The notes: generated by a model not told the origin, from the letters alone. A DNA stretch of 64,000 bases from Methanothrix thermoacetophila PT (GCF_000014945.1 NC_008553.1:1054001-1118000), one strand, 5' to 3'; shown: positions 46,097-55,199, counted from the stretch's first letter. A program made the numbers and translations.

Positions 46097-46629
46097 CGCT
46101 ATCAGCACGCCGCACCACATACGAGACCGACGTGGACGTTTGCATTGATCTCCATGGCAGGGGAGAGGCAGAGGTCTCGACGGGCATAGAGCTTCTCGAT
46201 GATATGTTGAGGATAATTGCATCATCCGGGCAGTTCGATATCAGAATCAAAGCCAGAGGCGATGAGACCGGAGATCACCACCTCGTCGAAGATGTCGGGA
46301 TAACACTTGGAATGTGCCTCTCAGCTGTGAAGAGCGGCACCGGTAGCGCGATAGTGCCATATGGGGAGTGCACAGCTCTTGCTGCCGTGAGCTTTGGAGC
46401 TCCTGGGTTCAGGGGGGATCTGAAGCTCTCCTTTGAGAAGATCGGCGGAATGGCGATGGAGAACCTGGTACACTTCATGCGGTCTATGGCATACAGCGGA
46501 TCATTCACCCTCCACGTCATCACAGACGGCGGCGATGACAGGGAGAAGATAGTCTCCGCGATGAAGGCCCTCGGAGCTGCGCTCAGAAACGCGATAGGGG
46601 ACGGCGGATTCGAGGAGCGACAGCTCTAA
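46093..46629 (+). CDS. HisB-like protein lacking several metal ligands
   Basis: A 178-residue relative of imidazoleglycerol-phosphate dehydratase. The first half keeps VEVSTGI-like EAEVSTGIELLDDML, FDIRIKARGD and DHHLVEDVGITLG (His62, His63, Glu66). The His of the usual LDHML is Asp here (residue 37), the VPMDE segment reads VPYGE, and the second HHxxEAxFKA block is replaced by GDDREKIVSAMKALGAAL. Two-manganese catalysis as in normal HisB therefore seems unlikely. The fold is kept. It may have another role, or it may be a true HisB with unusual chemistry. Confidence 0.8.
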   Translation: MTLSARRTTYETDVDVCIDLHGRGEAEVSTGIELLDDMLRIIASSGQFDIRIKARGDETGDHHLVEDVGITLGMCLSAVKSGTGSAIVPYGECTALAAVSFGAPGFRGDLKLSFEKIGGMAMENLVHFMRSMAYSGSFTLHVITDGGDDREKIVSAMKALGAALRNAIGDGGFEERQL

Positions 46630-46901
46630 TAGGAGGCTCTGTTTTGATGTTTCAGTATTGTCAAACTCCTTCCGCCCCTTGAGTTCCTTACCTCATCACT
46701 TTCGTGGAAAAATCATCGTGTATCTCAGCATGGCCGAAAGATGGAAATCCTGGATTTTCGTGTCAGAGACCGACAGAACGAATGCGATCGGGATGCATGA
46801 GTCTGCAGCTTTGAATTAGAGGGATGTGTGGCGAACGATGATGCTTGAAGTCAGCTCTTCCTGATGGGGTGGCTGAGCGCTCGCCCACACCGGGAGGTAT
46901 T

Positions 46902-47360
46902 ATGAAGGATATCGTGGAGGTTCTCAGGGATGAGGGCATAACAGTTGATGATATTGTTGCGACTGCTCTGGAGCTGTACGTCCCGCACCCGGGCGTCGAG
47001 ACCCGTGAGAAGGCGGATGCTGTGTTCAGGAGGGAGCTGAATATTGCACTCTCGGATCCGAACCTGGCCCTTCTCATATACGCGGGGATTCTTCTGGAGG
47101 AGAGGGGTAGGATGAAGATGCTTCCGAACCTGAGGGGAGAGGATTACGAGAGGGATCTGACATATCTCATAGCAGATGAGGTTCTTGGCATGAGCATAGC
47201 AAAGTACATCGGAGGATACAAGGGAACATTCGAGTACGTCAGGTACGACAAGGCAAAACCCGGGATCCTCTCCAGGCTCGGCCCCTTCATGGACGATGTG
47301 ATCGGCGGGCTCATCGGTGGCGTTTCCTCGAACATGTACACTAGGGCGGGATTCAGCTGA
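46902..47360 (+). CDS. cobZ: Adenosylcobalamin-phosphate phosphatase CobZ (PgpA-like)
   Basis: A 152-residue protein from ATG 46902 after CCGGGAGGTATT. The family shows KDIVEVLRDEGITVDDIVATAL, ELYVPHPGVETREKADAVF, and the DLTYLIADEVLGMSIAKYIGG region with GFMDDVIGG-like FMDDVIGGLIGG. Methanosarcina CobZ removes the phosphate at the end of the nucleotide-loop pathway. The neighbours cobS and cobY catalyse the other loop steps, which supports this assignment over phosphatidylglycerophosphatase. Confidence 0.88.
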   Translation: MKDIVEVLRDEGITVDDIVATALELYVPHPGVETREKADAVFRRELNIALSDPNLALLIYAGILLEERGRMKMLPNLRGEDYERDLTYLIADEVLGMSIAKYIGGYKGTFEYVRYDKAKPGILSRLGPFMDDVIGGLIGGVSSNMYTRAGFS

Positions 47361-47377
47361 GAGATCTGCTCTTCGCG

Positions 47378-48118
47378 ATGAGGTCGGGCTTCGGTTTCCT
47401 CTCCACGATACCAGTTGGGATAACCATGGAGGGGATCGAGGCCCTGATGAGACATGTCTACATCTTTCCGATCATCGGGATGGCACTGGGCCTGATCTTC
47501 GCAGCCGTGGCCTATCTCCTGGACCTCTTTCTGCCTCAGGATATCACGGCCGTATGCATAATGATCGCGATATACTGGGTTTGCGGAATAAACCACATAG
47601 ATGGCCTCGCAGACTTCGGCGATGGCGTGACCGCGCACGGTAGCATCGAGAAAAAAATAAAGGCCATGAAGGACGTGAACCTTGGATCCGGCGGGGCTGT
47701 TTTTGTGATGATGGTTCTACTCTCGCTCTACTCCGCGATCAGGTCCATGGATCATTATATCCTGCCAGCTGCTCTTATTGTCTCTGAAATCTCAGCGAAG
47801 CAGTCGATGCTGGCGTTTGCAGCGTTCACAGAGCCGTTCCATTCAGGCCTTGGCCAGATCATGATAGACAGAACAGGAAAGAGGGAGTTCCTGATCGCTC
47901 TGATCATCACATCAATCGCATCAGCTCTCCTGCTGAATACAACCGGACTGATAATGGTCATCGCCTCAGTAATATCAGCGCTCTATCTGGTGCGCGTCTC
48001 GAAGAGAAACTTCGGCGGTGGGTCGGGCGATGGCATAGGCGCGTCGAATGAGATCGGCAGGGCCGTAGCGCTGTGTGCGGCGCTCGCGCTGGGGGTGAGT
48101 GGCTGGACTGCGTGGTGA
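47378..48118 (+). CDS. cobS: Adenosylcobinamide-GDP ribazoletransferase (cobalamin synthase)
   Basis: A 246-residue integral membrane enzyme with about seven hydrophobic segments. The signature GINHIDGLADFGDGVTA, then KAMKDVNLGSGG and EISAKQSMLAF are present. It joins adenosylcobinamide-GDP and alpha-ribazole phosphate. It starts 17 bases after cobZ. The last base of its TGA is the first base of the cobY ATG. Confidence 0.95.
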   Translation: MRSGFGFLSTIPVGITMEGIEALMRHVYIFPIIGMALGLIFAAVAYLLDLFLPQDITAVCIMIAIYWVCGINHIDGLADFGDGVTAHGSIEKKIKAMKDVNLGSGGAVFVMMVLLSLYSAIRSMDHYILPAALIVSEISAKQSMLAFAAFTEPFHSGLGQIMIDRTGKREFLIALIITSIASALLLNTTGLIMVIASVISALYLVRVSKRNFGGGSGDGIGASNEIGRAVALCAALALGVSGWTAW

Positions 48119-48720
48119 TGGCCGGAGGAAAGGGCAGCAGGCTTGGAATGGGCGAGAAGCCGATGGTCCGGCTCTACAAAAAACCACTGATCGATTATGT
48201 CGTGTCAGCCCTCAGACCATCGACCGAGAGGATAATCGTGGCCACGACCAGAGCCACACCTGAGACGAGAAGATGGTCTTTGGGAAAGAATCTGGAGGTT
48301 GTGGATACATCTGGATCGGGCTACATCCCGGATATGGTTGAGGCTGTGGAGCGCGCGGGTATATCCGGGCCCGTCATGGTGATAATGGCAGATCTTCCTT
48401 TGATCACAGAGGAGATCGTGAGAGAGGTTATTGATGCGTATAAATCCAGGCCGGAGCCTGCGCTCTCCGTCCATACCCTTCTGAGCCTCCACAGATCTCT
48501 CGGCAGAAGGCCTGATGTGATCTTCAACTACATGGGAGAGCTAATAGTGCCGGCTGGCGTGAACATTCTCACAGGATCGAGGATCTCCGATGAGCAGGAG
48601 GACTTTCACCTCATCATGAACAGAATCGAGCTCGCGATCAACATAAATACACCAGATGATCTCAGGATCTGCGAGAGGATCATAAAAAGACGGATGGAAT
48701 CGCAGGGTGATATGGATTGA
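48118..48720 (+). CDS. cobY: Adenosylcobinamide-phosphate guanylyltransferase
   Basis: A 200-residue archaeal nucleotidyltransferase (CobY replaces bacterial CobU). The GTP-binding motif MAGGKGSRLGMGEKPMV is at the very N-terminus. VMADLPLITEEIV and ININTPDDL follow. It forms AdoCbi-GDP, the CobS substrate. ATG 48118 overlaps the cobS stop, and two GTG codons lie just upstream. The 3' end overlaps the next gene by four bases. Confidence 0.93.
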   Translation: MAGGKGSRLGMGEKPMVRLYKKPLIDYVVSALRPSTERIIVATTRATPETRRWSLGKNLEVVDTSGSGYIPDMVEAVERAGISGPVMVIMADLPLITEEIVREVIDAYKSRPEPALSVHTLLSLHRSLGRRPDVIFNYMGELIVPAGVNILTGSRISDEQEDFHLIMNRIELAININTPDDLRICERIIKRRMESQGDMD

Positions 48721-49079
48721 ACGGAGACATCATCATAGATGGAGAGGTCTACAGGATCTCAGAACTTGAGCTCCTCACGGGCGAGAGGAATCCGAAGAAC
48801 ACCAGGGATTACATCCTGCTGCTCGCAAAGGTTCTGCAGAACCCTATGAGGCTTCCTGAGCTGCTCAGGGAGTTCTGCACGCTGAGGAACACGCTCAGCG
48901 AACCCGAAAAGGAGGAGTTGCGCATGGCGCTGCTCAGGGTGCAGATAGACAGCGAGCTCAGGATGCATGAGGACATCCTGCGGTTCCAGCAAAGGCGCTA
49001 CGTGGCCCAGGTGATAGAGATCCTCATCTTCAAGGAGCTTCTGCTGGCGCCGAAGGAGATAGAGGGCGATTTTGAGTGA
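48717..49079 (+). CDS. Small helical protein of unknown function in the cob run
   Basis: A 120-residue protein with a TTG start at 48717 overlapping the cobY stop. Residues 1-20 form a short beta unit (GDIIIDGEVYRISELELL). The rest is helical (NTRDYILLLAKVLQNPMRLPELL, EELRMALLRVQIDSELRMHE, QVIEILIFKELLLAPKE). No family is recognised. Coupling to cobY suggests a cobamide-related or accessory role, which is inference. Confidence 0.7.
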   Translation: MNGDIIIDGEVYRISELELLTGERNPKNTRDYILLLAKVLQNPMRLPELLREFCTLRNTLSEPEKEELRMALLRVQIDSELRMHEDILRFQQRRYVAQVIEILIFKELLLAPKEIEGDFE

Positions 49080-49249
49080 CTGACATAGAACACACCCATG
49101 ATCAGCTGAGTCCTGTCCGTGCTTAAGAGCCGCCCAGCGCGACTGCAGCATCTTGAAGAACAGAGGCGCATCTCCGCTTTGGTGAGCGCTGACACGATAC
49201 TCCTTCGACCAGAGGGAACATTTTTCCATCAAAACGCTCATCCGAAATC

Positions 49250-50017
49250 ATGGGCCAGTTTGTCATAACGCCAGCGGCTGGAAAGCGTCTGATAGCCAGG
49301 GCTGTGGCCGCGCATCCTGCGGTCCGTGAGGCGATGCGATCCGGTAATGTAGTGATAGTCGCAGGCACCACGAACAGTTACGTGGCTGAGGAGCTGCTCG
49401 AGCTGATCGGCCAGAGGGACGGATTCTCGAGGCGCAGGTTCTTTAGGGGCATCACGCTTCCTCCCTGGATGGAGACCAGCGAGACGGGCCGTCTTCCGGA
49501 CGAGCTTGGCTTCCCCGGTGATGTGGTCATAAGGGAAGGGAAATGGAGCAGGGGGCTGACGCTCTTCGATGTGGTCGACGATCTCTCAGAGGGCGATCTG
49601 ATAATCAAAGGTGCAAACGCGCTCGATCTCCGGCGGAGACAGGTCGCTGTCCTCATAGGGCATCCACGAGGAGGGACGATCATCGCTGCGCTCCAGGCCG
49701 CAGTCGGGCGCAGGGTCTCTCTGATGATTCCTGTTGGTCTTGAGAAGCGTGTAGATGCTGATCTCATGGATCTCTCGCGCAGGCTGAACGCTCCGGGATC
49801 GATGGGGCTGCGCCTTCTTCCTGTACCGGGTGAGATAATAACAGAGCTCGATGCGATACGCATTCTGACAGGCGCAGAGGCAGAGGTCATGGCCGCTGGC
49901 GGCGTCTGCGGCGCTGAGGGCAGCGTCTGGCTCCACGTCCATGGAGACGGAGAGAAGGCTGCCTCAGAGCTTATCAGATCGATAGCATCTGAGCCTGCCT
50001 TCGATCTGCAGAAATGA
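49250..50017 (+). CDS. Conserved-looking protein of unknown function
   Basis: A 255-residue protein: MGQFVITPAAGKRLIARAVA, NVVIVAGTTNSYVAEELLE, GFPGDVVIREG and DLIIKGANALDL, GHPRGGTIIAAL, and a C-terminal ferredoxin-like segment (GSVWLHVHGDGEKAASELI). The pattern resembles a NagB/sugar-isomerase-like alpha/beta domain with a small regulatory domain, but no catalytic residues can be assigned. No membrane segment is seen. It is followed by a phosphoesterase gene 18 bases downstream. Confidence 0.75.
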   Translation: MGQFVITPAAGKRLIARAVAAHPAVREAMRSGNVVIVAGTTNSYVAEELLELIGQRDGFSRRRFFRGITLPPWMETSETGRLPDELGFPGDVVIREGKWSRGLTLFDVVDDLSEGDLIIKGANALDLRRRQVAVLIGHPRGGTIIAALQAAVGRRVSLMIPVGLEKRVDADLMDLSRRLNAPGSMGLRLLPVPGEIITELDAIRILTGAEAEVMAAGGVCGAEGSVWLHVHGDGEKAASELIRSIASEPAFDLQK

Positions 50018-50035
50018 CCTACAGAAATCACCATA

Positions 50036-50806
50036 TTGATTGAGGGGAATCCAGCAACGGATGGGTGGGTTCACGTGAGGGTTCTCCCCATTGCAGGAGA
50101 GGCGGTCCTCATCGCAGAGGGCGAACACAGAGTCATGGTTGTTGCGGATCTGCATCTTGGCATCGAGTACGAGCTCTGGCTCGGGGGCGCGAACCTCCCG
50201 AGCCAGACAGGAAGGCTACTTGATCGGATTCTGGGTGTGATTGAAGCACATGATCCTGAGAGACTGGTTGTGCTCGGTGACCTGAAGCACAACGTGCCCA
50301 GAACGAGCTGGCAGGAAAGGGTCGAGGTGCCCGAGTTCATCAGCAAGCTCTCCAAGGTTGTAAAGGTCGTTCTGGTTCCAGGGAACCACGATACAGGTCT
50401 GCGGGATCTCGCACCAGGAGCAGAGGTCTGCGAGCCTGAGGGAGTGGTGATCGATGGCGTCGGGTACTTCCACGGTCACACCTTTCCCAGCCAGGAGGTG
50501 CTATCATCCGGAATTCTCATCACCGCGCACCTTCATCCATCCGTCAGGCTCGTGGATCCCCTGGGTGCATCGAGGAGCGAGCGGGTCTGGGCGAGATCAT
50601 CCCCGAGGGGATATGAAAGCGAGATTATCATCATGCCGGCCTTCAACCCACTCTGCGGCAGCCTGCCCCTGAATGAGATGGATGAGAAGAAGGGCCCGCT
50701 CATGAAGCTCGTCGATTTGAATCGCTCCAAGATATACCTCCTCGACGGCACGTATTTGGGAAGGCTTGAGGAGATAATATCAGCTCAGAGACGCAAAAAG
50801 AGGTGA
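50036..50806 (+). CDS. Metallophosphoesterase of the COG1407 type
   Basis: A 256-residue calcineurin-like phosphoesterase with a TTG start. The metal motifs are present in order: VVADLHLGIEYE (DxH), VVLGDLKHN (GDxxH variant), LVPGNHDTGLRD (GNHD), FHGHTFPS and TAHLHPSV (the GHxH equivalents). This archaeal/bacterial group lies in DNA-repair neighbourhoods in other organisms, and its substrates are not known. It ends 17 bases from the convergent NosD-like gene. Confidence 0.85.
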   Translation: MIEGNPATDGWVHVRVLPIAGEAVLIAEGEHRVMVVADLHLGIEYELWLGGANLPSQTGRLLDRILGVIEAHDPERLVVLGDLKHNVPRTSWQERVEVPEFISKLSKVVKVVLVPGNHDTGLRDLAPGAEVCEPEGVVIDGVGYFHGHTFPSQEVLSSGILITAHLHPSVRLVDPLGASRSERVWARSSPRGYESEIIIMPAFNPLCGSLPLNEMDEKKGPLMKLVDLNRSKIYLLDGTYLGRLEEIISAQRRKKR

Positions 50807-52093
50807 ACAAAAGAAATACGTCGTCAGATGGCCAGCCCCTTCGCGTACGCAGATATGCAGCCGGAAATTGGCCACACGAACTTTATATCCATCAGATGCT
50901 CGTCCCAGGAGCTCAGCGGGAACCTGTCGATGTTGTTTCTCTCCTCGCCGCTCTGTATGTTGTATGGACTGCATACCTCCTGGCAGATGTGATCGCTGTA
51001 GTAGTTCCCCTCGCTGCCGTTGTCCCAGATGTTCCTCCCGTAGTAGACCGAGCTGTCCAGTGCGCTCTGCCTGTTGTCTATCATCGCATTGTGGTAGAGC
51101 GTGTTGGCCGTGCTGTAGATGTCCAGACGAATGCCCACTCCGTTCATCATCGCGCGGTTGCCGCGGATAGTGTTGTTCTCCGAGCGCGAGATGTCTATGC
51201 CAATTGCATTGCTGTGCACGCTGTTCCCGATCACCATGTTGTCCTTCGATCCCTCTATCCTGATGCCCGCGTCGTGGTTGCTGCTCGCGTTGTTCCTGTG
51301 AACTATGTTGCACCTGCTCTCATCTGAGATGAGGATGCCATCCTTTATGCTGCTGATGACGGTGTTGCTGGAGATCAGATTGTTTGTCGCGCGTTCTGTT
51401 TTTATCCCGAAACCATTTCCATTGAGGCTGTTTCCGGAGATGTTGTTCTCGTAGGATTCTATGACCTCTATCCCGCACTCTCCGTTTCCGTAGATGTCAT
51501 TGCTCTCTATCACATTTCCGCTGGACATGTTCAGTATCTCTATTCCAGCACCATGACTCATAGATACGTTGTTCCTGGAGATCATGTTGCTAGAGCCCTC
51601 TATCTCCATTCCGTCGTGGATGTTCTCCAGCAGCTCATTGCTCTCAATTACATTGCCATCGCCATATACTATGATCCCACAATCATCATTTGCGTTGATC
51701 CTGTTCCACTGCACTGTATTATTGCTACCCCATATCTTCATGCCCACGAGGCTGTTTCTGGTGATGCTGCAGTTGATGATGCTGTTGCCGGAGCTTCTTA
51801 TCACAACGCCAGAGCCAGCGCACTCGCTGACGTTGCATCCCTCGATCCGGCTGCCGTTCGACTCGATGACAATTCCGCCCCCGATGATGTTTATGCCGCT
51901 CAAGGCCACACCATCAGCAAGTATCCTGATCTCGCCATCGATTATCGCGCTCTCTTGACCTATAATGTTCACGGTCTTATTGACGATCAGGCTCTCACTG
52001 TACGTTCCCGGCTGGAGATAGATCGTATCTCCATCGGATGCGGAACTGAGCGCATCTCCTACTGATCCAGCGGGTTGGAGCTCTGCTGCACTT

Positions 52094-52103
52094 GCGTGGA
52101 GCG
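52094..52103. repeat. Target-site duplication of outer element, left copy
   Basis: gcgtggagcg at 52094-52103 is repeated at 53969-53978, directly outside the outer element ends gggtgtgtct and agacacaccc. It marks a 10-bp duplication. Confidence 0.92.
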
Positions 52104-52524
52104 GGGTGTGTCTAATATGCTAATATTAGAATATGCTGTATTCCAAAGTTAAGCTAAGATAAATTTTAATATACCATAAAACAAGCAAATAACATGCTTA
52201 AGAGATGGGATACAAGATTATACGATATTAAGTTAATATTAGAAGTATTTGATTCGTTATCGTTAGATTTGCGATCAATAAATGCTCCAAAACCAAAAGT
52301 TTATGATTTGGAGACCATAATTAAGGCACTTTTGATAAAAGAGTTTGAGGGGCATTCTTTAAGATCAGCAGAAGTTAGGATTAAAGAAGTGCTTGGAATA
52401 AGAATTGATCATTCAGTTTTGCATTTCTGGGAAAAGAATTTATCTTCAAATATTGAAGAGATATTAAATAAAGTTCTTGAAAGGTTACAATCAATAGATT
52501 ATACAGATAGTTTCATTGATTCCA

Positions 52525-52532
52525 CTAAATTC
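52525..52532. repeat. Target-site duplication of inner element, left copy
   Basis: ctaaattc at 52525-52532 is repeated at 53521-53528, directly outside the inner element ends. It is an exact 8-bp duplication inside the outer transposase gene. Confidence 0.95.
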
Positions 52533-53520
52533 TGCTGTGTTGGATAACTATTTAAACTAGGAAAATATATAATATATTTCATGGCCTATGAGGATAACCG
52601 CAATTGGCGCGAATACAATGAGAAATTGGTTAGGCGAGGATGGTTTTACCTTAGCACTGACTTTGTGAATAATTGGGATGAAGAGCTACTGAAGATGAAT
52701 AAGAACAAGAATGGCAGACCCTATCGCTATCCTGAGACATTTATTCAATTTTGTGGTTTAGCATACGCCTTTCTTCATTTACCATACAGGCAGCTCGAAG
52801 GATTTATTCAGGCGCTAAGCGGATTTGTTCCTGGGCTGTTGGCTGCCGATTATTCGACATTATGGCAGAGGATTACGAATTTGGAGTTGAATATTCCAAT
52901 ACCTGATAACGATTTAGTGGTCGCAGTTGACTCAACAGGAATGAAGGTTACGAATAGAGGCGACTGGATGAGAGAAAGTCATGGTGTTGAACGCAGAGGC
53001 TGGATAAAAGTGCATATCGCCGTAGATGTTGAAACAAGGAAGCCCGTAACCTTCGAGATAACCGATGAGACCGTCACTGATCATGAGATGGTAAAACCGC
53101 TGCTGGAAGATGTTAAGCTTGAAGATTCACTGATGGATGGAGCTTATGATAAGGAGGGGGTATTCGATTTCATGAAAGAGAAGGGCGTAGATATGCCTGG
53201 AATCAAGATCAGGAAGAATGCTATCGTCAAAGCAGGCTCGTCCAGAGCCGAACCAGTTCTTGAGTTTATGAAGTATGGATACCACAGTTGGAAAATTGTG
53301 CATGGATATGGAAGAAGGTGGGCGGCTGAAAGTGTATTCTCAGCAATTAAGAGGATATTTGGCGAGACTGTGAGGGCCACTTCGAAGGAAGGCATGATTC
53401 GCGAAGTACGCAGGATGTTCACATTTTATACTATAATTTTAAGCGTATAACATTATGACGAAGATTCTTGAAAGAATAAGAGAGAATATATGAATATAAA
53501 GCTACTTATCCAACACAGCA
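52533..53520 (+). mobile_element. Inner IS5-type insertion sequence, complete (988 bp)
   Basis: Perfect 15-bp terminal inverted repeats (tgctgtgttggataa at 52533-52547 and its complement at 53506-53520), an exact 8-bp target duplication and one intact transposase gene. A copy with identical first 110 bp starts at the left window edge. The element looks active or recently active. The 8-bp duplication fits the ISH1-like branch of IS5, an assignment made by reasoning, not by search. Confidence 0.95.
52581..53450 (+). CDS. IS5-type transposase (intact)
   Basis: A 289-residue DDE transposase. The N-terminal part (KNGRPYRYPETFIQFCGLAY, FLHLPYRQLEGFI, DYSTLWQRI) is the family DNA-binding region. 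The catalytic core has VVAVDSTGMKV (first Asp), MDGAYDKEGVFDF (second Asp) and RRWAAESVFSAIKRIFGE (Glu) with the expected Y/R/E spacing. The ATG is 48 bases after the left end. The stop is 70 bases before the right end. Low GC compared with host genes. A copy of its start is at 62-1. Confidence 0.95.
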   Translation: MAYEDNRNWREYNEKLVRRGWFYLSTDFVNNWDEELLKMNKNKNGRPYRYPETFIQFCGLAYAFLHLPYRQLEGFIQALSGFVPGLLAADYSTLWQRITNLELNIPIPDNDLVVAVDSTGMKVTNRGDWMRESHGVERRGWIKVHIAVDVETRKPVTFEITDETVTDHEMVKPLLEDVKLEDSLMDGAYDKEGVFDFMKEKGVDMPGIKIRKNAIVKAGSSRAEPVLEFMKYGYHSWKIVHGYGRRWAAESVFSAIKRIFGETVRATSKEGMIREVRRMFTFYTIILSV

Positions 53521-54025
53521 CTAAATTCGCAAATAAAAAAAGGATATCATAAAGATACAAGCAATAACCAGGAAAAATGAAACGATATTCCCTGTGGAAA
53601 CGAGGATAAAATCGGAACTAACAGTGCCTGAGGGATCAGGCTATTTATTTGGTGACGGTGAATATGATTCCAGGAAATTTTTGAATGATGTTGTAGATAA
53701 AGGTTACATGCCTGTTATTAAACCGAGAAAAATAAGTGCCGGTGGTTTTGGATCCAGAATCAGAGATCGGATCTTTAATAGAGAAATATACAAACACAGA
53801 TCAGTTTGTGAAGGATTCTTTGGTGCTTTGACCAATTGGTTTGGAGATAGAATACCATGTTTCCTCGAAGAGACAACTATTACAAGGATGCTTCTGAGAG
53901 TACTGGCTTATGCATTGAGAATTCTATCAAGATTTAGTATAAAATAAATTTGAATGATAGACACACCCGCGTGGAGCGTGAGCGTTATAAAGAGCAGAAT
54001 GATTATCCTCAGAAATCTCATGGTC

Positions 54026-55144
54026 TCACCCGCTCAGGTCCGACTTCAGGCGGTCGTCCATGGAAGCACCATCCAGGTTGGCCTTCTCGAGCGATCTCAG
54101 TGTGAACTCATCGTACTCGATGTTGCGCAGGCTCGCCCCGCTCAGATCCACGTTCGTCATCTCGACCATGTGCATCGTCACATCATTCAGCACCGCCCCT
54201 GCGAGGTTCGAGTTTGTGAGGAAGACTGTGTCCATCTTCGCCTTTTTGATCTGCACCCCATGCATATCGATGTCCCTGAGGTCGAGATTGAAGAGCGATG
54301 TCTTGTACAGGATTGCTCCGCTGAGGTTTACACCTGTCGTCTTCACAGAATCCAGCACCACCTCTGAGATATCCGCGCCTGCCAGATTGGCCCCGCTGAG
54401 ATCCGCGTAGCGCATCTTGCAGCCGCTTAGGTCCGTATCTCTCAGCTCTGCCTCTGTGAGGTCTGCATAATCCAGGCTTGCGTCACTCAGATCCGCGCCT
54501 GTCATTCTGGCCCTCATCATGTATGACCGCGTGAAGTCGGAGCCGCTGAGATCTGTACCTGTCAGGTTCGCTCCGTAGAGCTCAGCTCTGGAGAACTGGC
54601 TCTCCCTGAACCGGCTCCTGCTCATATCCGCCCAGCTCAGATGAGCGCCGACGAAGTTCGCATGGCTAAGCGATGCGCCGGAGAAGACCGCGCCTGTGAG
54701 ATCTGTGCGAAAGAACCTGGTTCCAGTCATCTCAGCATCCTCAAGAGAGACATCGTCCATCAGGGCCTCTGTGCAGTCCGCCATGGTCAGATTTGCGTTT
54801 ACCAGACTTGCACCACTAAGCCGCGCGTTCCTGAGCTTGGCCCTGGAGAGATCCGTGCCGCTGAGATTTGCGCCGCTGAGGTCCGCCATGCTCAGATCCG
54901 CGCCTGCCAGCGAAGCACCTTCGAGGTTTGCATTAACAAGCCAGGCGGATCTCAGATAGGCTCCGTTGAGGTTTGCACCCCTGAGATCCGCGCCCGTCAG
55001 GTCTGACTGGTTGAGACTTGCGCCGCTGAGATCCCGGCCGCGCAGATCAGAGAAACGGAGATCAGATCTGTCACATATATCCACTGCATATGCAGTGCTC
55101 ATTAAAATCGTGAGAATTATTATCATTTTATAACCTGAGCTCAT
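54026..55144 (-). CDS. Exported pentapeptide-repeat protein
   Basis: About 372 residues from ATG 55144 (CCAGGTGGTATT upstream). A longer frame starts at 55207. The signal peptide MIIILTILMSTAYA is followed by some 60 tandem A(D/N)LSG-type pentapeptides (DLSGASLNQSDLTGADLRGA and so on), forming a right-handed quadrilateral beta-helix. Such repeats serve as scaffolds, and being exported it is unlikely to be a Qnr-like gyrase protector. It is in an operon between the transglutaminase-like gene and the interrupted NosD-like gene, so two different beta-helix proteins are encoded side by side. Confidence 0.9.
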   Translation of the reverse strand: MSSGYKMIIILTILMSTAYAVDICDRSDLRFSDLRGRDLSGASLNQSDLTGADLRGANLNGAYLRSAWLVNANLEGASLAGADLSMADLSGANLSGTDLSRAKLRNARLSGASLVNANLTMADCTEALMDDVSLEDAEMTGTRFFRTDLTGAVFSGASLSHANFVGAHLSWADMSRSRFRESQFSRAELYGANLTGTDLSGSDFTRSYMMRARMTGADLSDASLDYADLTEAELRDTDLSGCKMRYADLSGANLAGADISEVVLDSVKTTGVNLSGAILYKTSLFNLDLRDIDMHGVQIKKAKMDTVFLTNSNLAGAVLNDVTMHMVEMTNVDLSGASLRNIEYDEFTLRSLEKANLDGASMDDRLKSDLSG

Positions 55145-55199
55145 AATACCACCTGGGCGCAGGGATCCATTTGGCCGCTTGATTTGTGATCTCATCAAA

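Larger units (their letters stand above)
52194..53947 (+). pseudogene. Transposase of the outer element, split by inner element plus an A7-run frame break
   Basis: The first 113 residues (LKRWDTRLYDIKLILEVFD to SFIDSTKF, with the first catalytic Asp) stop at the inner element inserted at 52533. After the inner element the frame continues ANKK and hits a stop. A one-base shift at the AAAAAAA run (53535 region) gives KDIIKIQAITRKNETIFP and then GDGEYDSRKFLND (second Asp) and HRSVCEGFFGALTNWFGD (Glu). It is a DDE transposase, IS5-like in its catalytic layout, of about 265 residues when rebuilt. The A run may be decay or a programmed frameshift. Confidence 0.8.
52104..53968 (+). mobile_element. 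Outer insertion sequence (itself interrupted)
   Basis: The terminal inverted repeat starts gggtgtgtct (52104-52113) and ends agacacaccc (53959-53968), with 10-bp target duplications on both sides. Without the inner element and its extra 8 bp it would be about 869 bp. It carries one transposase gene. The base composition is much lower in GC than that of the host genes, which suggests arrival from another genome. Confidence 0.9.
50824..54021 (-). pseudogene. NosD-like exported beta-helix protein, interrupted by nested insertion sequences
   Basis: The gene begins at ATG 54021 (GGTGAG before it, four bases after the pentapeptide gene stop). Its first 53 bases encode a signal peptide MRFLRIIILLFITLTLH. 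The outer insertion sequence cuts here. The gene resumes at 52093 in the same frame if one 10-bp duplication is dropped (ASAAELQPAGSVGDALSSAS, then DGDTIYLQPGTY) and continues to 50824. The body is a right-handed parallel beta-helix of about 22-residue N-rich rungs (for example GNNISGNSLNGNGFGIK-type), as in NosD/CASH carbohydrate-binding proteins. The downstream part still has an open frame with a GTG at 51972, but has lost its signal peptide. Confidence 0.92.
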
